From contig VTPC01091309.1 of the NCBI GenBank assembly GCA_011009095.1, forward strand, positions 177,410 through 241,409: a DNA stretch of 64,000 nucleotides. The letters run 5' to 3'. Source of the stretch: Ignelater luminosus. Lineage: Eukaryota; Arthropoda; Insecta; Coleoptera; Elateridae. Position 1 is the first letter of the stretch; each line of letters begins with the position of its first letter. Shown here piece after piece: positions 48,066 to 58,691 of the stretch. The notes below the pieces were generated by a model. The model was not told where the DNA came from. It did no database searches and saw only the letters and a list, made by a program, of their open reading frames with translations. The translations under genes and the position numbers were made by a program.

Positions 48066-48890
48066 TATAAATCCGGGCCAAAGGGGTAAGCTATAAAACA
48101 AAAATTTCAATATGTTTTAGATACAAATGTAGATCTTAATTTAATTAAAAAAATAAAGGAAACAATAACAGGGCAACAACGAGAGCAATTGAGAGCATCG
48201 ATGCAACTATTGGTAGAACTAGCTGCAGAAAATCCTGAAAGCTTTAGAAACCATTTAAGAATGAGTGAAGCTCAGTTGAATTCTCTCTTAGAAAAAGTTA
48301 GTCCTTTGATATAGAAAAATGACACCTTTTTGAGACCAGCTTTGCCTGCAAGACTTAAACTGCAAGTCACTCTTCGTTATCTTGCTACAGGAACTCGTTT
48401 TCGTACTTTAAGTGCCCTTTATAAAGTACCAACTTGTAGCATATTACTGATGATCCGGAAGATCTTCGTTTATGTCATACATGTAAGGAAGATCCACACT
48501 TGTTTCCACAACCAGTAGATGTAGTAGCTGTTAATTGACAGGTTGCTTGCTCTGGTGTTTCTCTGAAAATCTCCAGATCGTTCCCATTCAAGTTTTTTTG
48601 CATAATGTTTCTAAAAAAACAGTTCAGATTAATTTATTGAATAGCCAAGATATCCACACAAAAAGTATAATAGAATTATTGATTTCAGGTTCCTACAACT
48701 GCAGAGCAATGGGAAACAATAACGAAGGACAATTACACCACATGGAACTTTTCTAACTGCTGTGGCTCCATTTACGGAAACATGTGATCATTCGTTGCCC
48801 ACCAAAAAGTGGATCTGACTACTTTAACTACAAGAAGGATTTTAGCATGATACTGCACTTGTCGAATACAATTATAACTTTCTGTATATA

Positions 48891-50098
48891 CAAGGTGACT
48901 CAATATTCACTCCCCAGAGCTCGCAACGAAAAATTAGACAAAAATCAAGAATTTCGATCATCCAGATCACAAAACAATCCAAAATGTAGAAACACGTATT
49001 GTGGAGTTAGGATGTACTGCTCTAAAACGTTCTTTGTATGCCGGTCGACCTCGAAGCCTCACATGGCCACAGGAGGAACAGTTATTGCAGGATGTTGACA
49101 AAAATCCTACCATCAGTACACGCTTGTTGTCAAGAATAAAGTGCCATACCCAATTCTTGTTCATAGATGTCTTCGAAAATACAACTTGCATCCATACCAC
49201 CACAGCCTGTTCAATTGCTGCATCCCGAAGATAACCTATTGAGAGTAAATTTTGGCACATGGGCATTATGCAAAATTCAAGGTAACCCTAAATCTTTCCA
49301 TAATGTTTTGTTTACTGATGAAGCTCATTTCAATCAGCAAGGAGTGTTTAATCACCACAACCTTTATCACTGGCACTATGAGAATCCTCATATTATACGA
49401 CGTTGATCTGTGAATGTTTGGGTAGGTATTTTGAGAAAAGTATCATCGGTCAATACTGAATGGTAAAAATTACAGTAATTTGGGCAAGAACACTTTGCCA
49501 GGTCTGTTAGAAGATATTCCTTTACAACAACGTGTAACAATGCACATGCTACATTACAAGTACGGGAAACCTTGAATCGCCGTTTTCTAATAAATGAATT
49601 GGTCGAGGTGGACCAATAGAGTGGCCACTCCGGTCTCCTGACTTAACTCCAATAGATTTTTGGCTGTGAGAATAGTACATAAAAGAAAAAGTTTATTTTA
49701 CTGTGCCTACCAGAGTAGATGACGTTATTGCCCGGATTCACAAAGCAATAACAGAGATAAATGGTGATAATTTCAATTCTGTAAGGAAGTTCAGTTATAG
49801 GTTACACACGTGTATTAATGAAAATGGTAACAATTTTGAGGGTTTGTTAAGAAATTAGATGTTTTGTTTTTGTTTTGGTTACCCGACCCAGAAGGTTCTT
49901 TGTTTTTGATATTTCAAGTTACTTGTTTTCTATTTGAATCTGATAAGGATAAACTACAAATTACAAAATTTAATTTTTCATTCTAATTTTAACTTAAAAC
50001 GGCTTTGCTTTCGGGATTGTAATATTCTTGATTTTTGTTTTATTTTTCATTGTAGAATACATATCCGAGCGATGGGGAGTGAATATTGACTCATCCTG
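48891..50098 (+). mobile_element. Tc1/mariner-type element inserted in the Harbinger gene
   Basis: The left terminus reads CAAGGTGACTCAATATTCAC and the right terminus, reverse complemented, CAGGATGAGTCAATATTCAC. Both continue TCCCCA and the match extends weakly to 'gctcg'. TA dinucleotides flank both ends (48889-48890 and 50099-50100). The 1208-bp length and TA duplication fit the IS630/Tc1/mariner superfamily. Deleting 48891-50100 restores the Harbinger reading frame at the junction (FLYIEVGTKGRAND), direct evidence for a simple insertion. Confidence 0.9.
48975..49860 (+). pseudogene. Tc1/mariner-superfamily transposase, heavily mutated
   Basis: Readable blocks in order are a helix-turn-helix part with TALKRSLYAGRPRSLTWPQE (49018-49075; GRPR is the usual minor-groove motif), KNPTIST, HRCLRKYNLHPYH (about 49160-49200, another frame), and the catalytic part SFHNVLFTDEAHFNQQGVFN (49293-49350, first Asp). 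After a stop at about 49404 come VNVWVGI, RYSFTTTC, LNRRF, and a WTN..ATPVS.L.SN.FL-like stretch with frame changes near 49620-49670. This is where the third Asp region (RSPDL.P.DFFLWG) should be, and it is out of frame. The transposase is therefore inactive while the element's ends remain recognisable. Confidence 0.7.
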
Positions 50099-50469
50099 TA
50101 GAGGTAGGTACAAAAGGCAGAGCGAATGATGAATCAGTGTTTTCCAAATCCGAATTGAGCAAAGCTTTACAGCAAAACCTTGCGGACAAACATACAAAAA
50201 CAAATTTCTAGAACAACTACTCTGAATGAGACTCAATTCGTTTTCAACTACAGATTCTCGAGAGCTCGAAGAGTTGCAGAAAATGGTTTAGGAAAATTAG
50301 CAGCTCGATTTCGAATTTTCGAAAGACCAATCCCATTAAATGTAACTACCACAGAGCAAATCGTAAGAACTACGTGTGCTTTGCACAAGTGACTAACACG
50401 ACATCCGCTAATATTCTACCCTACATCGAACAAGAGTTAATGGACTCAGAAGACTAGGAAAAGTGATAC

Positions 50470-52945
50470 CAAGACCATAGCGAAGGCTAAAATATGACGG
50501 AATACTTGATGTATCAACACCGCTATTCAGTAATAATAATTGCACTAGAAATGTAGCTGCTACACGTGAACTTTACGCTAATAACTTTGTACTGACTGAT
50601 ATTCTATCTTGGTAATGGAATATGATTTAGTTCTAGTTTGATGTTGCAAACTGTATTAAACTTCAAAATAAAACTTTGTAAAATCTGACTTACCTGCATA
50701 TTTGATGAACTTTACTTTGGCGTACAAACATCTCGCAAAAAACCATCGCGGGTATACAGATCAAGATTTCCATTTCCGCTCGTTTCAGATTTTCTTATTT
50801 TCGCTAGCTCTGAGCTACGAAATATAGAGAAGAACATAATTCTCAGTTTCTTGCAGTATCTGGCAGTAATAAGTAAAATGACACTGACTAACAGAGACCG
50901 AACAGGTTTCTTTTCTTTAGACTACTTGAGACAGAAAGACTTTTATGGTATTATAGCAGTGTGATCATGATAATTATGTCTTTGGATAAAATAGATTAAG
51001 ATTCTTTCTGGCAATAAGGGATAAGCTCAAAATTTTATTAATTTATAAAGCTTTTCATACCGAATACTAAAACTTTTATACGGATTTCTGAAAACCAAAT
51101 TAAAATTTGAATTTAGTAACTATTACAAGCGGGGAAGCATTTAAAATATGAACTCGACCACCTTTCAGCTAAAAATAATCCTGACATTGACCCTTCGGGT
51201 TTATATATAGGTGAGAATTAAAAATTTATTCGAACCGAATATGTTGCTAAAAATAAAAACTCCCTTCATGTGTTCCACCCACACATTAAAGGTTCGAACC
51301 TATTATGAGTCAAAGACATTTGAAAAAAAGAATTTTCGTAAAAGCTGCTTTTAGTGTTAGGTAACATATGTAGATATTAAGATTTTTACAGTTATATTTT
51401 TGACAAAACTACTTTAGAATATGAATGTTTAAATTATTAATGTTCTTTCCAGAACGACAAGTACAAATTGCCCTAAGTATCTTAACTGTATAGTAATCGC
51501 TTTTGTTCTATTATTTAAAGTTACCCATCTTTATGTTAATGAACTCAAAAATAGCGTGAGGTCTCTGTAGAGTTTAGATAGCTCTTAAAAGCGCTCTGAG
51601 GTTGATGTTAATAATTATGGATATTATCTTTCAACATGTAAATTTTTAAATAAGTTATCAAAAACATAATTATATAGCTAGTTGACATTGTGATATACTT
51701 TTACAAAGGAAACGCATTATCCAGACTATAATAAATTTTTGGTAACAATGTACAACTTCAACAATTTAAATTAATTGACGCAACCTCGATAAAACTCATC
51801 AGAAAAAATTAGAATATAAAAGCTATAAAATGTATAAATTACAAAACCTCCAACTCTTTTTTTTTCTCATTTTAAATGTTCTTGTTAAAAAGAAATAAAA
51901 TAACAAAAAGCTTCAAAAGTTACACAAACTCCAATTACAATAGGTATACCTACAACAAAGTTTAGTACTTCATTCAGTTTTAGAGTAAATGTGAAAGGGC
52001 TATTTAACCAGTGAATGAAAACGCCTACACGTTTGTAAATGCTTCTGTGTTGTACTAACGATATTATACAGAATTTCTCTTTGAATATGAAATTAACAAA
52101 ATTGCCTGAAGATTCTTCTTTTTTATTTAATTGTAACAACATTGTAAGTCATTAAATATTACTAGTACACAATCTAATTTACTGAAAACAGTTTATATTA
52201 AAATGTGTTTAAATGTTACTAAGGGGTAATACATGTAGATTGTGGGCGGTTTCATAATTCCAGCAGAATCAATTGCTACAAGAATTATCATACAAAAAAT
52301 GATATTTTATCTAAAGTGACATTTTTAAATTTAGACTGAACAGGTGTTCGAGTACAAAAGGATTTAGGAAATCGTGTCATGCTTACATACCTATATATAT
52401 ATACAGGATGAGGTCTCGATCCACACACCGTAGGGATTTATGTAGTACATACCTACCTAGGAAATTTTTGTAATAAATTTCCAATTAGTTGCTTGAGTGA
52501 TAATTTTAAAACAAGAATTTATTTGTGTAAGTAAAGTAACAAGTATGTTGTTACTTTTTACATAAAAAATCCAAAATTCCTATTAATTAATAGCAGATTG
52601 AATTAGACTCTAAATTTGAAATAAAACAATAAATTACAATTTACTGCATATGTCTGAAAAATCGTTGTTGATGCTGATGATAAACTTTACGAATATCAAT
52701 TAATTATTAACTAAAGGTAGAAAACAAATTTTTAATTTAGATTTAAATAAGTAATACAAACTTCTTTCAAGATAAAGAACTGCATTGAATTTTTCAAATA
52801 ATCAATAATAGAAGATTTTATTTCTATCAAGGCAATTTTTTCAGATACCTTTAAATGTATAAAATTAAATATTTAATACATAATGGAGCCCTTATTTAAT
52901 TAGCGTTGTGTACAATTAATTTGTAAGTGAAAGTTCAAAATCGAA
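50470..52945. other. AT-rich DNA, no recognised gene
   Basis: On the minus strand at about 50690-50850, a stretch ending in a good splice donor (tatgcag|gtaagt, complement of 50685-50698) may be the partner gene of the Harbinger element, but I could not match it to MADF convincingly. An 85-codon minus-strand frame at 51885-52142 ends in a hydrophobic segment and is not recognised. A transposon-end-like 'tatatacaggatgagg' stands alone near 52396. Confidence 0.35.
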
Positions 52946-52955
52946 AGGTTACAGG

Positions 52956-53204
52956 GTGACTGCGGCAATGGACCCTATCGACAAAGGATATGAAACTCGA
53001 GGTAGATTTCCTATAAATTATACGTTAATATTATATAAAGTAGGGAATGGATTCACCTCTGAAAAGGAGTTCATCATGAAAGCGCGGGGGTTGCTTTCGG
53101 TCAAGGACAAAGTTCGCACGTGCCCTGACCTTCTACTGGAGTACGCCCATACGCTTTATTCACTCCATTTACAGAAAAAGGAACGCGAAACGTATATCCC
53201 GTAG
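52956..53204 (+). CDS. Unrecognised open frame of 82 codons
   Basis: The frame runs from MTAAMDPIDKGYETRGRFPI to a Lys/Glu-rich end at 53204. Its middle part (53060-53190) has a more balanced base composition than the surrounding AT-rich DNA, which is why it is listed. It begins 8 bases after 'ttacagggtgac', a string similar to several transposon ends in this window. No domain, signal peptide or membrane segment is apparent. It may be a chance frame in a repeat. Confidence 0.2.
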   Translation: MTAAMDPIDKGYETRGRFPINYTLILYKVGNGFTSEKEFIMKARGLLSVKDKVRTCPDLLLEYAHTLYSLHLQKKERETYIP

Positions 53205-53289
53205 AGTTTTAATAACACATTCCTGGCAGAAAAAAATTTTCGTTTGATCAGTCGCAATTTGGAGATACTGACAGAGCTATTAAAGTATT

Positions 53290-54335
53290 GATGTAGCGTC
53301 CTTGTAAATGACAGATTTCAGGTGGTTGCCATTGATGATAAATTTTGCGTAGGAAGTTGATGTGGGGTCAGGGTAAAAGCTCAAATTTAATTATTATTAA
53401 ATTACTTACTTTTTCTCGTGTTCTTATTACATATTTCTTCTGCTTTTCAATTAGATAAAAAGATATTAGAAAATTAGGCAAGATACAGTAACCAGCTTGC
53501 ATTTCAGTTTTCAGGGAACGCAAAAACAATCTTAGTTAGTTAATTTAGATATAATTTTTAGAGCGACTAACCAAATTTCTAGTAATTAATGGAAAGTATT
53601 AGAGAGAAATCTGGACATTGAATAATAATACTTTCCCATAGCGAAATCACACAGGTAAAGTTAATTAAATCTTTAAAATGTAACGTCCTTGTAGATGACA
53701 GGATTACAGGTGGTTGTTAATTTTGCGTAGGCGATTGATGTAGGGTCAGGGTCAGGGTGAAAACGGTGCTAAATTATTCTAACCGCTTCGGAATAATTTA
53801 AACTGCCTTTTTGGCTTTGATATACTTTTGGTCTTTTATCATCACCCACATTTTGCAGCTTTAATAGTTAATTGAATTTTTAATGAACATCAAAAAAGTG
53901 AAAATTAGCTAAATATATTTTTCTCTTTTTATGTTACCTTTAAGTTTTTAAAATGTAACGTCAACTTTAACATTCGTTCATTAATTTACTTTTATTAATT
54001 TTCATATGACAAATAGATGTTGCCAATAAAAGTGAAGTTCGACTTTAAAACTTTTCACTGACCTTATACATGTAACAAATACCAACGATATATTAATATT
54101 TAATTTAACGTTCATCCGTGTAGTAAACTGATGTAGGTAGTTACAGTTGGCACACATTTCGTGTGGGATATCGATGTAAGGTCAGGGTGAATATTCTTAT
54201 TCACATAATGTAACAGGAAGTAAAATGATGTTTTATGCCTTTTTAATAATAATTATTATTATGAAATAAACCAGATGTTTTTAAACATTGAATTGGAAAC
54301 ATTTCTATTGTAACGTCTCAGTTCACAACGAGTAT
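53290..54335. repeat. Diverged motif array, left part (3 copies, spacing about 390-430 bp)
   Basis: A motif of about 85 bp with core text 'gtaacgtccttgtagatgac', 'aggtggttg', 'attttgcgtaggcg' and 'gatgtggggtcagggt' occurs at about 53290-53375, 53680-53765 and 54107-54190. Partial starts (TGTAACGTC) occur at about 53950 and 54308. DNA between the motifs is AT-rich and less conserved. The right part of the array lies at 60750-62095. Confidence 0.75.
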
Positions 54336-55857
54336 CTAGTTACTGAAAATAAAATCACTGAAAAAACACGGTCATTTACACCAGCTTTTGTAAACATAAA
54401 AACTAATAAAGGTTGTTGTTTTGAGAATTACTACTGTTTGATACAATAAAGGAAGCCTTAGGCAGTGGGAAATAGTAAAGGCCAGCTGCTTCTATGTAAG
54501 GCACAGCAGGACTGAAATGAAACAAGGAAAATTAAGAAAAATATGCAATTCACTCTTGTAAATGATGTAATAAAACAGAGTGTAAGAAAACTATTTCAAG
54601 ATGGGCGAGAAACAAAGAAAAAGAATCACCAAAAGAAGAGATCTATAGAATGTTGAATGATAACGATTTAAGGTGAGCAGGGCCGCCTCAGACGTTAAAC
54701 CAGCGAGGCAACTGCCTTAGAGCGCACTGATATGGGGGTGCAAAGATCGGTAAAGAAAGATGTAAACTGGATATCTGAAAGGTAGATGCAGTAAATAGTC
54801 TCAAAGGATCCTATCCAACATTTTGTATGTGTTAGCATTCAACTTGACCACAAAAGAAGACGGATTCAAAGGAAAAACTTTTTGAGTTTTGAACATATTC
54901 TTATGGAATTCTTTTCTTAAGAATTATTTACGTCTAGTTCCAAAATGAGAGATACATATACATATATGTACCTACTGTTTTCTAGTTTGTCGTAATCTTC
55001 TAGTTTGCTTATCTATTATCACTCCATTATACTGGTTCAGTGGATCGAGTGCTTAATCACGAACCAATACTTCGTGTTCGAGCTTCCACAAGACCATCTA
55101 GATTTAAAAAAACAAATACCGCCGACTTTACAAGTATTTGGTCGTAATATTCTGGAAAATGAAAATCTTTTTTACTCTTTCTCACTGTAAAAGACGAATA
55201 GTGTAAAATTATGAAATCCCTTCATCTAGAGCAGTACTCAGCAAACAGAGTGACATCGAGTTTATTACTTAGATTAATTGGACACGTTTTCTCGCCAGTG
55301 ACGAATTCGAATAATTGTCTATTAAAAAATGTCAATCTGGAAAAATCAAGGAAGAAGCTTAACGACTAGAGAAGTTATAAAGTTGTGAAAATAGATGTAA
55401 AAGCCAGGGGAATTAATTATTTAATCTGGAATTTCAAATAACAGCAAAAATGAGAATAGACTAAAATTAGTTCTTGAAATATAATAATAAGAATCGCCTT
55501 TATTTAAATTACATTCATAATAATTAAATTAAACAGAATAAAGCTCAGATTCTATGACATGAATCCCTGGTAAAATTTAGCCAAAGTTACTCTATTTAAC
55601 CAGAGACCATGTCATCGGCGACACAAGAAAACCTAGTAACTCCAACATGAAAAGTGTTGATTAGTAAAACCTCGTAACTCCACTAGTCTCCATGTTGGTG
55701 TTTGGTGTACACAGTGGCTGTACTTGAGTAGTAAGTTATTTCCTAAACTGTGCAATTGGTTGTGTTCTAATTATTGTGTTTATTTATTTCCTTGGTAAGA
55801 CATAAGTAATATTTTATTATTATCAAAGCGGTTTATGTATTTCTATAGCAACTATAG
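54336..55857. other. No recognised gene
   Basis: Moderately AT-rich DNA. A 61-codon plus-strand frame at 55005-55190 matches nothing known to me. No repeat structure was seen up to the TA at 55858. Confidence 0.4.
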
Positions 55858-55859
55858 TA

Positions 55860-57179
55860 CAGGGTGCGGCAGCATAACTTCCTTTTTTCAAAACTCAATA
55901 AAAACTATTGTATGCATCGGAAAATATTTATTTATTTTTTATAATGTAGGTACATGTCTAAAGTTTTTATTTACATTGTTTTGAAGATCAAATCTGTTAG
56001 GTGACGTCCCCCATTCTCCATACATTGCGTAAACCGATTTCTGGCGTTTGTCATGACTCTTGTTAGCATAGCAGGTGTTATGTTGGCAATTTCTTCTTGG
56101 ATGTTGGTCTTCAAATCTTGTAGGGTTCTTGGACGGTTCACATAAACACGGGATTTCAAAAAACCCCATAGAAAAAAATCACAAGGGGACAGATCGGGAG
56201 AGCGTGCCGGCCATTCCAAATCGCCTCTAATTGAGATAAGGCGCTCTGGAAAGTGTTCCCTCAAAACAGCCATCGATGCTCTTGAAGTGTGTGCTGTTGC
56301 ACCGTCTTGTTGGAACCAAGTGTCCCCCAAATCCAACTCTTCTAGCCGTGGGAAAAAAAATTCTGTAGCATGTTTACATACCGGTCCGAATTCACTGTCA
56401 CTGTAACCTCATTTTCCTCAAAAAACCAGGGACCAATAATTCCAGCTGAGGAAATTGCACACCACACTGTGACTTTGGGTGAATGCAAAGGCCTTTGATG
56501 CAATTCTCGAGGGTTGGTGTCAGCCCAGTAGCGCATGTTTTGTTTGTTAACCGACCCACACAAATGAAAATGGGCTTCATCGCTAAAAAAAACAATAGCA
56601 CCCTCGGGAACGACATCAAGAAGAAGCTCACACGCGTTCATCCGAGAATTGAAGTCACGTTCTGAAAGTTCCTGCACTATCGCCATCTTATAGGGATGAA
56701 AATGAAGATCATCACGAAGAATTCTTCTCACAGAACGATCGGATAGTCTAAGGGCAGATGCGTGTTTGCGCGCAGAACGCCGTGGTGATCGCAACATTGA
56801 CGCTCTCACTGCTTCAATGTTCTCAGGTGATCTAACGGGCCGAGGGACTCCAGTTCTTCTTTTTGTTGCACTTGCAGTTTGTCTGAATGTAGTGACCCAT
56901 GTAACAATTGATTTGCGGTCTGGCACGGGAGCCAACGGGGCTAAATTAAAGCGATTCCGAAATGCACGCTGTGTTGCAATAACCGAACATCCGCTTGAAA
57001 AGTAGGCCTCAACGGCAAAGGCACGCTCCTCACTATTCCAACGCATGATGGCGACTGAACCGTGTCGGGACAAAACTTTACAGTACCCCCTCTTGAACGA
57101 GACCACTAGCGCTCCGCTATGACATCAACTAACTGAATGGCGCGCATTTTAAAAAAGGAAGTTATGCTGCCGCACCCTG
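55860..57179 (-). mobile_element. Nearly intact DD41D-like Tc1/mariner-superfamily transposon
   Basis: Both ends carry the same 29-bp terminal repeat, beginning CAGGGTGCGGCAGCATAACT and ending in a T run (left 55860-55888; right complement 57151-57179), with no mismatch. TA duplications stand at 55858-55859 and 57180-57181. The element is 1320 bp and contains one transposase gene on the minus strand that fills most of it. Perfect terminal repeats and a single coding lesion make this the youngest element in the window. Confidence 0.95.
55971..57106 (-). pseudogene. Transposase of the DD41D-like element; one homopolymer frameshift
   Basis: The frame opens at 57106, with an alternative Met at 57046 (MRWNSEERAFAVEAYFSSG) that fits the family better. 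It has an N-terminal helix-turn-helix half with a RRTGVPRPVRSPENIEAVR linker, RSVRRILRDDLHFHPYK, and the catalytic FFSDEAHFHLCGSVNKQNMR (first Asp, about 56590). SPKVTVWCAISSAGIIGPWF follows, then the second Asp in WFQQDGATAHTSRASMAVL (about 56310) and the third in RSPDLSPCDFFLWGFL (about 56180). I count 41 residues between the second and third Asp, the spacing reported for the rosa-like DD41D group. The only break is at 56353-56360: a run of eight A (eight T in the gene) ends the frame early, and a nine-base run would join the two halves. All catalytic residues are present. Confidence 0.9.
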
Positions 57180-57339
57180 TATTTGTGTTGATTGCCTCTA
57201 CCTACGGAGTTACAAATTTTTCCTATGACAGATTTTACTTATTGTGAAGCAAGTTGTGGAGTCTGAGGTTTACCATTCTTAAATTTTGTTGTAGCACACA
57301 ATGTCTCGCTCATGAAGGATTTTTTTAAATGGCAGGTTT

Positions 57340-58140
57340 ACAAAATGAAGGTACAGTAGACTTTTCAAAAGTTGTGAATTCATTCCAATTAAATAATCAA
57401 GAATATGGACAAGTTGCATGTACTACTGAGATATCTTTTGTCCGGCAACACTACGCATTTCCGTATTTCAAATTCAAGAACCACCTAAAACTGCAAACGA
57501 GCTAGAGATTTGCAGTTTGCCAATTTTGGTCGTGGATGAGCAAGGAATTCAAATAGAATTGCCGGGCAATAATTGTATTATTACAGAAAATGGTTTTGAA
57601 CTCATAGGGGGCAATACAACTACACCAGAAATAATCAAAGATAATTCTGGACCTGAGTATTAAAAGGGCCAATATCCATTTTCACTATTATGAGATATTA
57701 GCGGTAAAAGTTATAAAAGCAGATATAACTCTAACTGTGTAAAAACTGAAAATAATATATCATAAACCTTTAACAATAGGAGATTGGCCTTTTTTGTGTA
57801 GATAGTATTGAACTAGGGCATTTTAATGTTGGTTAAATCTCAAAAACGGCAAAAGTGGAGATTAGCCCTTTTAATACTCAGGTCCAGAACTATTCTCACC
57901 TAGATCAAGAATCTTCAGCAATAAATATTGATAAGACCAATACTTCTCAAAGTTTAAGTGCTAGTCAAGAATTTAATTTGAAGTAGACAATTCAACCAGG
58001 CCAAAATTAGTTGAAAGTGATTTTTACTTGGTCCAATGATCTCGAGAAGAAAATACAGATAACAATAAGGTAAAAAAATTTCGGAAGAGGAATCTAGAGC
58101 CATGGATTACCACAGAAGAAAGAAAGATAAAGTGGTGATA
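57340..58140 (+). pseudogene. Unidentified coding remnant interrupted by a small palindromic element
   Basis: Before 57645 the plus strand gives KVVNSFQLNNQEYGQVACTT and, after a frameshift, EPPKTANELEICSLPILVVD then EQGIQIELPGNN and GFELIGGNTTTPEIIKDN. After the inserted element at 57889 it continues SHLDQESSAINIDKTNTSQS and, further on, KKFRKRNLEPWITTEERK (about 58070-58125). The composition (acidic, Ser/Asn-rich, then basic with a W) resembles the N-terminal regions of insect multicopy orphan proteins, but I cannot name it. It ends where dispersed repeat copy B starts. Confidence 0.35.
57645..57889. mobile_element. Small palindromic MITE-like insertion (245 bp)
   Basis: The left arm from 57645 reads TTCTGGACCTGAGTATTAAA and the right arm, complemented from 57889, reads the same. 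The match extends 25 bases without a mismatch and then continues imperfectly (AAGGGCCAATATCCAT against AAGGGCTAATCTCCAC). There is no open frame inside. I found no convincing target duplication. It lies inside a coding remnant. Confidence 0.65.
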
Positions 58141-58148
58141 AATACGCA

Positions 58149-58690
58149 GGAAAGAGGGAAAATTTCTTTAGTTAACAAAAGCATAACTAATAAACAAATT
58201 GTGGGAAAAATTCTTTTCCGATGGATTATTGTTCATTCATGTATCCCAATGATACCTGAATTTTCTTCTTCTTTAATATTTATATTTAATAGGTAAAATT
58301 TTTTTTTTTTTGTTAAAGAGAGCAAACTAAGCGGCGCGCGCGGCGGCCAGATCACGCATTTTTAGCCCTATTTTCACCTCTAAATTAAAATTATAAATAT
58401 TGGTGGTACAATTCCGGAAGTTAGGACTTTTTTGTAGAACATTTCCTACTCTTCAAGGATCTTGTCTTTGATTTCGGATATTTGCAATATTCTCCGAGAT
58501 ATTTGCAAAAAACAAGACCCCCTTTTTTTACGAATTTGTTTATAACTTTTGCAATTTTTTTGCGCGGGACTTCGAAATGTTGGAAAAGTTTCTACTTGCC
58601 ATTCCGAACCGAATGACACCTCGATCATAATTTTTGGTGAGGTCAGGCAAAAAATAGCCAAAAAGGAACTTGCGAACCACACTATTTATA
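58149..58690 (-). repeat. Dispersed repeat, copy B (inverted relative to 23528-24062)
   Basis: The complement runs from 'aaatagtgtggttcgcaagt' to 'cttttgttaactaaagaaat' and follows copy A throughout. Its GC-rich patch (58330-58350) reads 'ggcgcgcgcggcggccagat'. Its minus-strand open frame of 78 codons begins MWFASSFLAIFCLTSPKIMI, parallel to copy A before indels separate the frames. It abuts the reverse-transcriptase fragment that starts at 58692. Confidence 0.8.
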
Positions 58691-58691
58691 A

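Larger units (their letters stand above)
48120..50460 (+). pseudogene. PIF/Harbinger transposase, interrupted by a Tc1/mariner-type element
   Basis: The first part, 48120-48890, reads AENPESFRNHLRMSEAQLNS (48228-48287) and LLEKVSPLI, then RPALPARLKLQVTLRYLATG (about 48332-48390). After about 250 bp of unmatched DNA ending in 'ttgatttcag' at 48689 it reads VPTTAEQWETITKDNYTTWN and FSNCCGSIYG (48690-48775), then IIRCPPKSGSDYFNYKKDFS (48787-48846). The second part, from 50101, continues EVGTKGRANDESVFSKSELS (50101-50160) and, after a frame change, FNYRFSRARRVAENGLGKLA and ARFRIFERP (50241-50330) with CALHK. These are the Harbinger motifs YLATG, NC.G.IDG, NYKK, GRA.D and NYR.SRARRV.EN. The first catalytic Asp is Tyr (GSIYG). 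A possible poly(A) signal, aataaa, lies at about 50667. Confidence 0.82.

Noticed and set aside
51885..52142. 85-codon minus-strand frame ending in a hydrophobic segment as a membrane-protein exon
   Set aside because: No family recognised, no clear splice sites, and such frames are common in AT-rich DNA.
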